This document shows, one piece after another, positions 1-9,843 of a stretch of DNA of 64,000 nt (the first letter of the stretch is position 1; each line of letters begins with the position of its first letter). Origin of the DNA: Marinirhabdus sp963793275 (GTDB lineage: Bacteria > Bacteroidota > Bacteroidia > Flavobacteriales > Flavobacteriaceae); the NCBI GenBank assembly GCA_963793275.1, contig CAWBZL010000001.1, positions 372,001 through 436,000 on the forward strand. Reading direction: 5' to 3'. The position numbers were made by a program, and so were the translations under genes. A model generated the notes under the pieces. That model saw only the letters and a list, made by a program, of their open reading frames with translations, had not been told where the DNA came from and searched no databases.

Positions 1-979
1 ATTTATTTACCTGGAAAGTTGCACCCGCCATTGCCGCAGGGAATTGTGTGGTTGCCAAACCCAGTGAAGTAACACCTATGACCGCCTATTTACTAGGTGA
101 AATTTTAACCGAAGCCGGTCTTCCAAAAGGCGTCTTAAACATAGTCCACGGCACATGAAGCCGGACAGGCGATCGTAGCGCATCCAAAGATTAAAGCCAT
201 TAGTTTTACCGGCGGAACTAAAACTGGAGAACATATTGCAAGAACGGCCGCACCTATGTTTAAAAAACTCTCGTTGGAACTTGGAGGAAAAAATCCAAAC
301 CTCATCTTCGCCGATTGTGATTATGAAAAAATGCTGGCCGTTACAGTAAGGTCATCTTTTGCCAATCAGGGACAAATTTGTCTCTGCGGAAGTAGAATTT
401 ATGTGGAAGCATCTATTTCAGAAAAGTTCAAAAAGGACTTTGTCGCAAAAGTTGCAGCACTAAAAGTTGGCAACCCCTTTGATGAAGACAGTAATCTGGG
501 TGCGTTAGTTTCAAAAGAACATCTTGAAAAGGTTGAGAACTATATTAAAATCGCTACCAATGAAGGCGGAAAAATTTTATATGGAGGAGAACGCGTTTTG
601 GTTAAAGGATTTGAAAGAGGCTTTTACCTGCAACCTACCGTAATTGAAATAACAGATAATTCCTGTCGCATTCAGCAGGAAGAAGTTTTTGGGACCTGTG
701 GTGACCATCATGACATTTAAAAATGACGAAGAAGCACTTACGCTGGCAAACGATGTGAAATACGGACTTTCAGCAACGGTATGGACCAATAATCTTAATA
801 GAACCATGCAACTCTCTAAACAACTGGAAGCTGGTATTGTTTGGGTAAATACCTGGCTCAACCGTGATTTGCGCACTCCATTTGGCGGGATGAAAGATAG
901 CGGTGTAGGACGCGAAGGTGGTTTTGAAGCACTGCGGTTTTTTACGGAACCTAAAAATGTATGTATTACCTACCAGTAA
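1..979 (+). pseudogene. Aldehyde dehydrogenase, 5'-partial, two frameshifts (2-aminomuconate-semialdehyde dehydrogenase-like)
   Basis: NAD(P)-dependent aldehyde dehydrogenase family, entering the window already in progress. Three reading frames join into one protein: the first (from base 3) has the WKVAPA...KPSEVTP segment; the second holds FTGG, the ELGGKNPN glutamate motif and the catalytic-cysteine motif NQGQICL; the third ends with FGGMKDSGVGREGG. The first break is near base 154, where HGTGEAG would need two more bases; the second is near base 694, where one extra A splits FGPVVT. The protein is otherwise collinear, so sequencing error is as likely as decay. Neighbouring SDR and ACMSD-like genes suggest a semialdehyde step in kynurenine/2-aminomuconate breakdown; that substrate is inferred from context only. 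Confidence 0.8.
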
Positions 980-2530
980 TTAGTTTTTGGTAAGGATTAA
1001 AAAACTCTTTTTCTTTTTCGAGATATTTGGCAGGATGATCGCGTCATCGCTATACGTTCCTAAATAGGGGCGATAGGTTTCATTACCCTTGTTTTCCTGT
1101 ATTTGCTCAAACGTTTGTTCGCCATTGGCAGGATTAAAAGAAATATCGTACAGGGCATCTGCACTAAAAATACTATTTCTAACCTTGGTACGACCATCTT
1201 TCTTTTCTCCAAGATTCTTACTTGCATTTAATAATACGTGTAACCTGTTATCCTGTACAAAAGCATTGTAGGAAGGTGCGTTATCTTTTTTTAGGATAGA
1301 GCGTGCCCAGAGCATATTCCCTTGTGGATCAAATTTTATTGCCAGAACATTGTCGTAATGGTAGACTGCTGTGGTGGTCACCATCCCGTTAGGGCCGTTC
1401 ATAGTGCGATAGGTAATATAAAATTCTTCGGCCAATAAATATCCGTTGCCCATTTCGTCCGTGAGCACGTAATCCAGATAATAATTTCTGAGTTCTTTCT
1501 CCTTTTCGGCAAGTTTTTCGGCTCTCTTCTCTTTGTATAAGTCTTTAAAAAGCGTTTCAGGAAAAGGACGCTCTTCGGCTTTCATATTATTAATATCCAG
1601 CCCGTTAAATGTGTAACTTACTGCGCCTTTCATTCGGCTGGAATTTTTTTCAGAATAAAAACCAAGTAAACGAACATCGGTTTCAGTTTGTGCAAAACGC
1701 AATTCTTTTACAAAATTATCGCCCAGTTCAAATTGAAAGGAACTTGAAGCATTGGCATTCACACGATAAATAATGTACTCGTAATTGGCTTCACCTTTTC
1801 TTTTTTCGCGCTTTCCTTTTTTGTACAACTTACCTGCCGAAAGTACTTCTCCTGTATTGGAAACCATAAAATCGTCGAAAGCGTAATATTTTTCTTCAGA
1901 ATCTATATAATTGGTTTGGTATACTTCTTTTAGTGAAGCATCGAACACTCTAATGGAAAACGAATTTGTTTTTTCGTCGATATCTTCTACGGCAAATGCG
2001 ATGAAATTTCCATTGGGAGAAACCCTGAAGATTTTGTCGTATTTTTTTGAAACCAATGTCCCGAATTTGGACAATTTTTTCTCGTTCTTTCTGGCACTAT
2101 AGAGCGTTTTGCTTGTGATACTTCCGGAACCAGATGTGTAGGTATGTGCCTTAATATCTTTGGTAAGCTTATCTATTTTTATAAGCGTAAAAACGTGTAC
2201 CGCATCGCCATCCTGAACGGCTCCAATATATTCTTCTTTGCGATCTATGTCTATTTCTACATCGTTTGTAATTTTATAATTACTATTGAAAGCACTCACC
2301 ATGAGTCGTTTTTTGGCAGACCGAACAGCCACCATACTACCGTTGGAAAGTGTAAACATTTGTTCCAAACTCGTATTCCTTTTGGTATCTTTGAAGGATT
2401 GGGTTTCGTTAACTTTAAAAAATGAACTCTGTGCGGTACTATTTGCTTGTAAACAGATGCAAAATACCAGCGAAATTATAATACGTGTCAAAAGTGTGTA
2501 GGTTTTAAGTGAAGCGAGCAAATATATCAT
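980..2530 (-). CDS. Secreted protein of unknown function
   Basis: 516-residue protein with an N-terminal hydrophobic signal segment (roughly residues 10-34, ending in STAQS). I do not recognise the family. The body is rich in short beta-type segments with regularly spaced aromatic/glycine turns, and a charged KEKRAEKLAEKEKE stretch lies in the middle. It could be a propeller-like periplasmic protein, but this is a guess. Its stop codon directly abuts that of the convergent dehydrogenase, and it is divergent from the SDR gene with only about 34 bp between starts, so both promoters must lie in or near that gap. The first methionine is unusually far from the hydrophobic core, and a later start is possible. 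Confidence 0.7.
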   Translation of the reverse strand: MIYLLASLKTYTLLTRIIISLVFCICLQANSTAQSSFFKVNETQSFKDTKRNTSLEQMFTLSNGSMVAVRSAKKRLMVSAFNSNYKITNDVEIDIDRKEEYIGAVQDGDAVHVFTLIKIDKLTKDIKAHTYTSGSGSITSKTLYSARKNEKKLSKFGTLVSKKYDKIFRVSPNGNFIAFAVEDIDEKTNSFSIRVFDASLKEVYQTNYIDSEEKYYAFDDFMVSNTGEVLSAGKLYKKGKREKRKGEANYEYIIYRVNANASSSFQFELGDNFVKELRFAQTETDVRLLGFYSEKNSSRMKGAVSYTFNGLDINNMKAEERPFPETLFKDLYKEKRAEKLAEKEKELRNYYLDYVLTDEMGNGYLLAEEFYITYRTMNGPNGMVTTTAVYHYDNVLAIKFDPQGNMLWARSILKKDNAPSYNAFVQDNRLHVLLNASKNLGEKKDGRTKVRNSIFSADALYDISFNPANGEQTFEQIQENKGNETYRPYLGTYSDDAIILPNISKKKKSFLILTKN

Positions 2531-2564
2531 TTATACCGAAACTTGAAAATTTTAATACTGAAAT

Positions 2565-3350
2565 ATGAATATAGATTTAACCGATAAGAATGCATTGGTC
2601 TGTGGAAGTACCGCAGGCATAGGGAAAGCTGTTGCGAAACAACTGGCAAAAATGGGCGCTACCGTTACTTTGGTAGCCCGAGACGAAGAAAAGCTAAAGG
2701 AAACCTTAATCGAGCTACACCACGAGCAAGGACAAAAACACAATTATTTTGTGGCAGATTTCACAAAGCCGGATGAAGTACGAAAGAAAGTGGCCGTTTT
2801 TAAGGAGCAAAAAATATGGCATATCTTAGTAAATAATACAGGGGGTCCAAAGGGAGGTCCTATTTTTGAGGCAGATACTTCCGAGTTTATTAAAGCATTT
2901 TCTATGCACCTGGAATGTAACCATATCCTGGTACAAGCAGTAGTGCCAGGAATGAAAGAAGCAGACTACGGAAGGATCATTAATATTATTTCTACTTCGG
3001 TGAAACAACCTATCGACGGGTTGGGTGTGAGCAACACCATACGCGGTGCCGTTGCGAACTGGAGTAAAACCCTGGCTAATGAATTGGGACAATACGGAAT
3101 TACCGTAAACAACGTGCTCCCGGGCTTTACAGCAACAGATAGATTGGCAGATATTATTGATAAAGCCGCCGATAGAACAGGGAAATCTAAAGAAGAAGCT
3201 TCAAAGTGGATGCAAACTCTGGTTCCAGCCAAGCGTTTTGCACAACCCGGTGAAGTAGCCAATGCCGTTGCCTTTTTAGCAACCGAAGCTGCCAGCTATA
3301 TTAACGGAATTAATCTTCCGGTTGATGGTGGGAGAACAAAAAGTTTGTAA
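2565..3350 (+). CDS. SDR-family oxidoreductase with altered catalytic motif
   Basis: 261-residue short-chain dehydrogenase/reductase, Rossmann fold. The cofactor loop GSTAGIG is at residues 14-20, the NNTGGP segment (usual NNAG) near residue 87, and the catalytic-serine strand IINIIST is present. The usual YxxxK active site is not: where YSASKAAV is expected the sequence reads SNTIRGAV, so Tyr becomes Ser and Lys becomes Arg. The C-terminal FLATEAASYINGINLPVDGG is canonical. This resembles the FabG-like SDR subgroup known to lack a perfect catalytic tetrad. Position between a semialdehyde dehydrogenase and an ACMSD-like gene suggests a role in aromatic amino-acid breakdown, but the reaction is unknown. 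Confidence 0.88.
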   Translation: MNIDLTDKNALVCGSTAGIGKAVAKQLAKMGATVTLVARDEEKLKETLIELHHEQGQKHNYFVADFTKPDEVRKKVAVFKEQKIWHILVNNTGGPKGGPIFEADTSEFIKAFSMHLECNHILVQAVVPGMKEADYGRIINIISTSVKQPIDGLGVSNTIRGAVANWSKTLANELGQYGITVNNVLPGFTATDRLADIIDKAADRTGKSKEEASKWMQTLVPAKRFAQPGEVANAVAFLATEAASYINGINLPVDGGRTKSL

Positions 3351-3363
3351 TTTTAAGCGTATT

Positions 3364-3426
3364 GCGTGAGGGATAGAGTAGGCTACCATGTAGCCACGAA
3401 AGCCCGACCCGTTTAGGGACACGCCC
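3364..3426 (+). ncRNA. Structured RNA-like intergenic element
   Basis: Short element with nested pairing between the SDR stop and the next gene. GCGTG (3364-3368) pairs with CACGC (3420-3424) as an outer stem. GGCTAC (3381-3386) pairs perfectly with GTAGCC (3390-3395) over a CAT loop. CCC (3408-3410) can pair with GGG (3416-3418). The single-stranded parts AGGGATAGA and CGAAAGCCCGAC look conserved-motif-like. From memory, similar GAGGGAT...GAAAGCCCGAC...ACGCCC elements recur between genes in Flavobacteria and may correspond to a Flavo-1-type RNA motif; this was not checked. It follows the SDR gene on the same strand. Confidence 0.5.
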
Positions 3427-3495
3427 AAATGATGAACCAACATAGCTAATTTAAAATTCTTTAATCACTATTTTGAAGGTAGCTAGAAAAAGTTA

Positions 3496-3509
3496 CCCGC
3501 CTAAGCGGG
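3496..3509 (+). promoter_or_regulatory. Small GC hairpin upstream of the amidohydrolase start
   Basis: CCCGC-CTAA-GCGGG is a perfect 5-bp stem with a tetraloop, 8 bases before the preferred ATG at 3518. It would sit in the translation-initiation region, and its presence argues that the coding region starts downstream of it rather than at the in-frame codon at 3473. It could also be a remnant of a dispersed repeat. Confidence 0.3.
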
Positions 3510-3517
3510 CATTGAAA

Positions 3518-4606
3518 ATGACAAAAAGAAAACTTAGAATAAACGGCCACTCGCACTTACTTCCTTATCCGGAGGATATTCCACAATTTATGCACGACAA
3601 AGGCATTTTTTGGGTAGATAAAGACCGGAAATTTATGCTTCAGAAAGATTGGAGTTGCCCCGTGACAGATTCCAGTTTTTTTCTGGATGAAAAGCTGGCG
3701 TGGATGGAAAAGTACAAGATCGACCACGCGGTTGTCTTGAACCTTTCACAATTGTACGGAAACGGATTACGGCTGGAAGAAATGAAGCAGGCCTTACGCT
3801 TTCAAAACGATTTTAACGCAAAGGTGCAGAAGGACAATCCGTCTAAATTTACGTGTGGCTTTGTAATTCACCCGGGTTTTATTCGTGGTGCACTTTGGGA
3901 AATTGAGCGTTGTGTAGAGGTTCTGGGAATGCGCCTTTTATGCTTACCAACCCACTACATGGACACCATTGGAACGTGGCGGTGTATTTTTGACGAGGAG
4001 AACGAACCTATTTTTGAACTGGCAAGCAAATATAATCTGGCTGTTGAAATACATCCTTACGATGGGGAAAAGTTTATAAAATTACAAAATACAGCCTGGC
4101 GTTTTCATCTTATCTGGATGCTCGCACAGTGCGCAGATGCGTATCATTTCCTAACGCTAAATGGCTATGCCGATAAATATCCGGGGATGCGTACCTGTTT
4201 TGCCCACGGCGGACAATTAGCACAAATGAATCTTGGACGAAGAATCCAGGGGTTTGACGGTCGCCCGGATCTATTTGAAGGGAAGACCCACCCAAGAAAA
4301 AGTGTAGGACACAAAAATATCTTTTTTGATACGCTGGTTCACGATACGGGTTCGCTGGAATTGGTAGTTAAAAATCAGGGCGTAAAACAAGTATTAGTGG
4401 GTCTGGACGATCCGTATCCACTGGGTGAGATGGACAATATAGAGCAGTCTTCCTACCCGGGAAAAATTTTAGACCTTGCCAAAGACAGAAGTATCATTAC
4501 CGAAGCAGATGCAGACGCTATGTGGGAAGACAACGTGATACAATGGCTTTGTGGGGATGATGAAGCGGCAAAGAAAAAGCTGGTGGATAGAATTTTAGGA
4601 AACTAA
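3518..4606 (+). CDS. Amidohydrolase, ACMSD-like (2-amino-3-carboxymuconate-6-semialdehyde decarboxylase family)
   Basis: 362 residues from the preferred ATG at 3518 (an in-frame upstream codon at 3473 would add 15 lysine-rich residues spanning a hairpin). It is a metal-dependent TIM-barrel amidohydrolase: HxH metal ligands in NGHSHLLP near residue 10, later histidines in VEIHPYDG and CFAHGGQ, and the metal/catalytic aspartate in GLDDPYP near the end. Family members decarboxylate 2-amino-3-carboxymuconate semialdehyde, made from 3-hydroxyanthranilate in tryptophan degradation. The neighbouring dehydrogenase fits the next step. Substrate assignment is inference from family and context. Confidence 0.82.
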   Translation: MTKRKLRINGHSHLLPYPEDIPQFMHDKGIFWVDKDRKFMLQKDWSCPVTDSSFFLDEKLAWMEKYKIDHAVVLNLSQLYGNGLRLEEMKQALRFQNDFNAKVQKDNPSKFTCGFVIHPGFIRGALWEIERCVEVLGMRLLCLPTHYMDTIGTWRCIFDEENEPIFELASKYNLAVEIHPYDGEKFIKLQNTAWRFHLIWMLAQCADAYHFLTLNGYADKYPGMRTCFAHGGQLAQMNLGRRIQGFDGRPDLFEGKTHPRKSVGHKNIFFDTLVHDTGSLELVVKNQGVKQVLVGLDDPYPLGEMDNIEQSSYPGKILDLAKDRSIITEADADAMWEDNVIQWLCGDDEAAKKKLVDRILGN

Positions 4607-4695
4607 TTAAGTTACAGCATGTAAGTTAGTTTAACTCTGAAAAAATTTCTGATCCAGTGTTTCTGAAATTTTAATTTTAATACCTATATATAAAA

Positions 4696-5133
4696 ATGTC
4701 TAAAGTAGAAGATTTCCTTACCCGCGAAGAAGAAATAGCAGTTGTAGAAGCCATTAGAACTGCCGAAAAAAATACATCGGGTGAAATACGGGTGCATTTG
4801 GAAGCCAATAGTAACGAAGATGCTTTTGACCGTGCTGCCGAGGTTTTTGACTTCCTGCATATGGACAACACCAAGTTAAGCAACGGTGTTCTCATTTATA
4901 TTGCCGTGGAAGATCGTACCATTGTCATTATGGGGGACAAAGGCATTAACGATAAAGTACCTCCACATTTTTGGGAAAGCACCAATGAAGCTATTATAAA
5001 GCAGTTTAAAACCGGAAATATGAAACAAGGTTTGGTAGACGGTATTCTGCAGGCCGGCGAACAATTAAAAAAACATTTTCCATATACCAAAAAAGATGTA
5101 AATGAACTACCGGATGATATTTCGGTGGGGTGA
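4696..5133 (+). CDS. TPM-domain protein, cytoplasmic/soluble form
   Basis: 145 residues, TPM fold (YgcG/Psb32-like). The core reads SGEIRVHLE (about residues 29-37), a strand ending in VLIYIAVEDRTIVIMGDKGIN, and the terminal helix with GILQAGEQLKKHFPY. No signal peptide or membrane segment. It lies 31 bp before a second, secreted TPM gene on the same strand, so the two are probably co-transcribed. In many Bacteroidota a lemA gene precedes this pair; here the upstream neighbour is the amidohydrolase and no lemA is seen. Function unknown; phosphatase activity is reported for some plant TPM proteins, but that cannot be transferred here. Confidence 0.88.
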   Translation: MSKVEDFLTREEEIAVVEAIRTAEKNTSGEIRVHLEANSNEDAFDRAAEVFDFLHMDNTKLSNGVLIYIAVEDRTIVIMGDKGINDKVPPHFWESTNEAIIKQFKTGNMKQGLVDGILQAGEQLKKHFPYTKKDVNELPDDISVG

Positions 5134-5164
5134 ACTAATAGTTAGTAGTTAAAATAAATGTAGC

Positions 5165-5956
5165 GTGAATTTCTGTAAGCATATTTCATTTCTATTTACC
5201 ATTTCGGTATTGCTCTTCAGTGCGCAAATTTCAGCGCAATTTGTAATTCCTCCAAAGCTGGGGAAAAAGTCTGAACAGAAAGCCGTGTATGATGGCGCTC
5301 AAATTTTTACGTCTTCACAAAGGGTCTCTCTCGAAAAAAAATTAATTGATTATGCGGATAGCACTTCTACCCAAATTGTAATAGCCACAGTAAACGACCT
5401 AAATGGTGACGATATTTCTATGGTGGGCGCAAAATGGGCTCAGGAATGGGGCGTGGGGCAGGCAGAAAAAGACAACGGGATTTTTATCCTGCTTTCCAAA
5501 AATGACAGAGAAGTAGATATAAACACAGGCTACGGGATAGAATATATTTTAACAGATAGAATGGCAGAGCGCATTATTAATCGCGTGATGATCCCGAAAT
5601 TTAAAGAAAACAAATATTACCAGGGTCTGGACCAGGAGGCCGATGCAATATTCCAGGTATTAAAGGGTGAATATGAAGAAACCCGAAATTTTGATGGAGT
5701 TTCAATGCAACAAATTCTTATCATTCTATTCATCTTTTTTATCGTCATGCTTATCCTGAGGCGCCGCAACAAGGGGAATGGAAACAACAACGGAGGTCGC
5801 GGAGGCGGCAGCTTACTGGATGTAATTATACTAAGCAATATGGGACGTACTGGCGGATTTGGATCCGGGACAGGAAGTTTTGGCGGCGGCGGTGGATTTA
5901 GTGGAGGCTTCGGCGGAGGAGGCTTCGGCGGCGGTGGCGCTTCGGGGAGCTGGTAG
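5165..5956 (+). CDS. Secreted/membrane TPM-domain protein with glycine-rich tail (YgcG family)
   Basis: 263 residues, starting at GTG. An N-terminal signal peptide (to about residue 25, ISAQF) is followed by a TPM domain (about 30-165) with the STQIVIATVNDL and DNGIFILLSKNDREVDINTGYG strands, then a transmembrane helix (IILFIFFIVMLIL, about 182-198), a basic RRRNKGNGNN stretch and a long glycine-rich tail ending GGASGSW. Domain order is typical of YgcG-like proteins: TPM outside, helix in the membrane, low-complexity tail inside. It probably forms an operon with the preceding TPM gene. Confidence 0.88.
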   Translation: MNFCKHISFLFTISVLLFSAQISAQFVIPPKLGKKSEQKAVYDGAQIFTSSQRVSLEKKLIDYADSTSTQIVIATVNDLNGDDISMVGAKWAQEWGVGQAEKDNGIFILLSKNDREVDINTGYGIEYILTDRMAERIINRVMIPKFKENKYYQGLDQEADAIFQVLKGEYEETRNFDGVSMQQILIILFIFFIVMLILRRRNKGNGNNNGGRGGGSLLDVIILSNMGRTGGFGSGTGSFGGGGGFSGGFGGGGFGGGGASGSW

Positions 5957-6150
5957 TTTCGATACTTGTGCCGTTACGGGCGGCATGTAAATCACGCAAC
6001 TACCTTTGTTTTGGTTGAAAAATAAACGATTTAAAGCACTATGAACGATCGACAAATTTATTTTAAAAACTATTTTGAGCCGAAATAACTTCTGGAAATC
6101 TTTAATTTTTATCAAGTTTTCCAAATTAAAAAATAAATAAAAGGCAAACT

Positions 6151-6867
6151 ATGAAATATTCTGTTTTACTCTTTTTGGTAATTAGTCTTTCTATACACGC
6201 CCAGACCGAATTGTACACTTCAGATTCAAAAAACAGATTTACACTGGCTGAACTTGAGATGCGTATAGACTCTATGCAGTCTACCTATGATAAAATTGCC
6301 GTGAACCCCAGATATTTTATACCTGAAATAGCTAATACTGAATATCGAGGCGACACTATTCTTCATTCGGTAATTTTTCAGCTGGTAGGAGAAAAGCCAG
6401 AAAAACAATTTTATAAAAACCCAATAGAAAAACTTCTGGGTAAGCAGTTGCTGGATTTTAATTTGTTAAGTCTTCAAGGGAAAACAGTAAGCTTAAAAGA
6501 TGTAAAGGGGAAACCAACTTTAGTAAGTTTTTGGTTTATTAATTGTCCTCCTTGTCTTGAAGAAATTCCACTTTTAAATACGTTAAAGGAAAATCATTCA
6601 GATAAATTCAATTTTATTTCAATTACTTTTCAAGAACCACAAAGTATCACTGAATTTTTAGAGACCCGGGAATTTAACTTTACACACCTTCCTAATGCCG
6701 AAAGGTACATTGAAGATCTGGGCGTTGCTGCCTATCCTACAAATTTGGTACTGGATAAAAATGGAATTGTACGTTATGTAGCTAAAACCCTTAAATCGTC
6801 AGAAAAAACCGGCGTTGACGTCACAACTATCGATTCACTTTTGACGGTATTAAACTCACTACGATAG
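6151..6867 (+). CDS. TlpA-like secreted thioredoxin-fold protein
   Basis: 238 residues. Signal peptide at residues 1-18 (ends HAQ), a variable region to about residue 95, then a thioredoxin-like domain of the TlpA/ResA/AhpC-TSA type. The redox motif CPPC is near residues 132-135, inside LVSFWFINCPPCLEEIP, and the cis-proline strand is AAYPTNLVLDKNG. Family members act in the periplasm as thiol-disulfide oxidoreductases. The N-terminal extension has no recognised domain. It stands alone, with a 194-bp AT-rich upstream region. Confidence 0.88.
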   Translation: MKYSVLLFLVISLSIHAQTELYTSDSKNRFTLAELEMRIDSMQSTYDKIAVNPRYFIPEIANTEYRGDTILHSVIFQLVGEKPEKQFYKNPIEKLLGKQLLDFNLLSLQGKTVSLKDVKGKPTLVSFWFINCPPCLEEIPLLNTLKENHSDKFNFISITFQEPQSITEFLETREFNFTHLPNAERYIEDLGVAAYPTNLVLDKNGIVRYVAKTLKSSEKTGVDVTTIDSLLTVLNSLR

Positions 6868-6945
6868 TTTTTCTTACTGTAAGGAATTTATCAAGTAACC
6901 TTAGTTGCGTCCTACCCACTACAAACGCAGCATCCGTCAAACTAT

Positions 6946-9728
6946 CTAAAGTCTAAACATTCCGCCATCATTTATTTCTCCTTTTTTTCCAAGGCTATTA
7001 AATTTCCAGCTAAAACTCAGCATAAAATAGCGCTCCAGCACCAAACTTTGTGAATCCTGAATGTAGTTTGCCGTGGCGGTACGGCGGGTATTGTTATTCT
7101 GTCCTAGGAGGTCATACGCCTTAAGGGTTATGGTACCCTGGTCTTTTAGTACCGAATAGGCCAATGTACTGTTCCAAAAAACAACGCTACGTTGAAAGCC
7201 CGCGGCCACATCGGGATTGTAACTATAATCTATATTATTTCGCCATTCCAGTTTTTCCGGAAAGAAAGTGGCTGTTTCAATTCCTGCGCTATGGCGTACA
7301 AATTTTCGGTCGTCAAAAGAATCCAGGTCGTAGGTGGTATTGGTAAAATTTATCTGATAATTTGGGATAAACTCAAATAGCTTTTTCCAGGTAAAAGTTA
7401 TGCGTACATCTGGCGAATATGTAACGCTGTTTGCTGCATATTCAACACCATTATTAAAATTTATATTCCGGTTCGTGCTTACAGTTATTCCTGCTCTTGC
7501 TTTTACTTCACGAATGGTATCCAGCTTAAATTTTTTGCTGTAATTTCCATTTCCGTAGAAATAATAATTTCCATCTACGTTCGTGTATGTTGTAGTTCTT
7601 ACCAGGTTTTCGTCCACAATAGTTTGCGGCACTACCTGATTTTGAGTAAAGTTTGCATTGGTCCGAAAATCCAAAACCTGTTCCATTCTGGAAGTCGAAT
7701 GCATTATATCCCGCATACAGATTATGATCGTTCGCAGGTTCCAGATTTGGATTTCCTGTAATAATATTAAGCGGGTCACTCACATCCTGAAATGGCTGTA
7801 ACTGTTCAACTTCCGGAGGTCTATTGCTTACACGATAATTTGCATACAATGATGCTTTGGGGCTAAATCTGTAATTAAGATAGGTGTTAAATTCTACCGC
7901 TTCAAAATCCTGCTCGAAAGAAGTTTGGGGACGTAACTGGTCGTTATTCTCCAGTGTTCTGAAAACATACGAAGCACTTATATTGGCGTTTAGTTTGTCG
8001 GTATTGTATTGTAGGCCTAAAGATGGTGTGGTTCGTCGGTTTGTATATTTAAAATTGGTGCTGAGTGCCTGGTTAAAATCTGAGAACTCTTGTGTGTCTT
8101 CATTAAAATCGAAGGTACTTTCAATGCTGTTTCGAACGTCTTCACGGTGTGTAAAACTTGGATTTAAATATAATTTCTTAGCCAAAATGGGCATTCTATA
8201 ACTCACTCTGGCATTATAACTATCCAGTGTAAACGCACTATTGGTAAATTGATTACGACTTAATACTGAAGGCATATCTCCAAATACTTCGGTGTTGGAC
8301 TCTAAAAACTCTTCGGAGTCGTTATTTTCAAATTCGGTGTCAATATCTAAACTTACCGAAGCGCCTCTGTCTCCAAACTTTTTGGTAATGTCCAGCCCAT
8401 TTCTAAAATTTCGGGTGATATTTTCAGAAAATCGAAACGCATCTGCCTGATTTAAAAGTTCGTTATCCTCATTCCTGGACGCTTCGTTATTGGAAGATCT
8501 CCTATTTCCCGTTCCGTAGGTAAAAGAGGGACGCAGATTTATTAAAAAAGTAGAATCTGTTTTAATGTCCAGCCTAACGTTGGTGTTGTTGTTGTTATTT
8601 TCGGTAAAAGTTTCAGAATTTGAGTTGGTAAAAAAGCGTCTGTCCGGTAAAATATTTTCCCGTTGGATACTGCTTCTATCTTCGCTGTCACTCCCGGCGT
8701 AAAAATGATCTGCAGAGATTTCCACTTTTTCTCCATACGAATCGGCATAATTTGCACCTCCGTTTCTGGAACGCACAATCCCTTGTCCGCCGCCAAAACG
8801 ACGTCCATCAATACCAAAAGAACCATCACTACTTGTAAAAATGCTACGGCCACCGCCAAACATCTTTCGAATTTCCCCAAAACTAAATCCAGCCGAATTT
8901 ATATTATTTCCTCCTGCGAGTACGCTTATTCTTTGGTCATTGTCGAAACGGTTAAAAAAGCCAGCAAATTCGTAGCGGTCATCGGTCCCACCGCCGGCGG
9001 CTACTCTACCAAAAATTCCTTTGTTATTTTCTTCCTTAATGGTAAGGTTAATGGTCTTGTTTTGCCCGTCGCTCGCTTCGCCTGCAAACGCTTCAGCATC
9101 TGTTTTGGTATCGGTTACCTGTACTTTTTCTATGATCTCCTTGGTAAGGTTTCGGGTAGTAATGGTAGGATCGTCGCCAAAGAATGGTTTTCCGTTTACC
9201 AGAATTTTATTTACAGGCTTCCCGTTTACAGTAATTTGTCCATCCGGATCCACTTCTACCCCTGGGAGTTTTTTCAGTAAATCTTCAACATTGGCGTCTT
9301 TTTTTGTTTTAAAAGACTTTACGTTAAACTCCAGGGTATCTTTTTTTATAGTGATGGGAGCTCTCGATTTCAGTACTACTTCATCCAGCGTATTGGCGTC
9401 GAGTTTCATTTTAATATTTCCCAGATCTATTTCATCGGAAGTTAACGTAATGTCTTTTTCAAACGTTTCAAACCCAACATACGATATATAAATTTTTAAG
9501 TCCTTTACACCCACTCGTTCCTGAACACTGAAAAAACCGTTTTGATCTGAAATTGTATATGTAACCAACGTACTATCTTTGGCGCGTTCTACATATACCG
9601 TGGCAGATTCCAGCGGTTTTTGCGTATCGGCTTCTGTAAGCGTACCCGTAATTTTGAAAGGTTGTAATTGAGCGAAAGTAGAAAAAGCTACATAAAAAAA
9701 ATATGATCGCATATAAGAAATGCTTCAT
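6946..9728 (-). pseudogene. TonB-dependent-receptor-like outer membrane beta-barrel protein, two homopolymer frameshifts
   Basis: Outer membrane protein of the CarboxypepD-reg plus beta-barrel class (about 920 residues when joined). Order: signal peptide, carboxypeptidase-regulatory-like domain (ITGTLTEADTQKPLESATVYVE), plug-like region with LKKLPGVEVDPDGQITVNGKPV, then a long barrel ending SFSWKF...GMFRL. The reading frame breaks twice. At about 9693-9700 there are eight T (coding strand); with seven, the ATG at 9728 gives a clean signal peptide MKHFLYAIIFFYVAFSTFAQ. Near 7665 a TTTT run carries one T too many (GFGF then RTNANFTQ in the next frame). Both breaks are homopolymer-length changes, so sequencing error is plausible. 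Ligand unknown; no SusD partner is adjacent. Confidence 0.8.
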
Positions 9729-9843
9729 AGATGGATTGTTTAGTTAGTTGATTGATGATATGTAAAGAACGATAAATTTTACTGAATGTTTCATCATAAA
9801 ATTTTCAACTAAGCAAAAAAAATAACTAAAAGAGAAACTTAAA

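Noticed and set aside
5800..5955. Glycine-rich coding repeats as a DNA repeat element
   Set aside because: They are the normal low-complexity tail of the YgcG-type protein.
7526..7779. Overlapping minus-strand frames suggesting two separate outer membrane genes
   Set aside because: Their sequences join as one beta-barrel protein after removing one T near 7665, so they are one broken gene.
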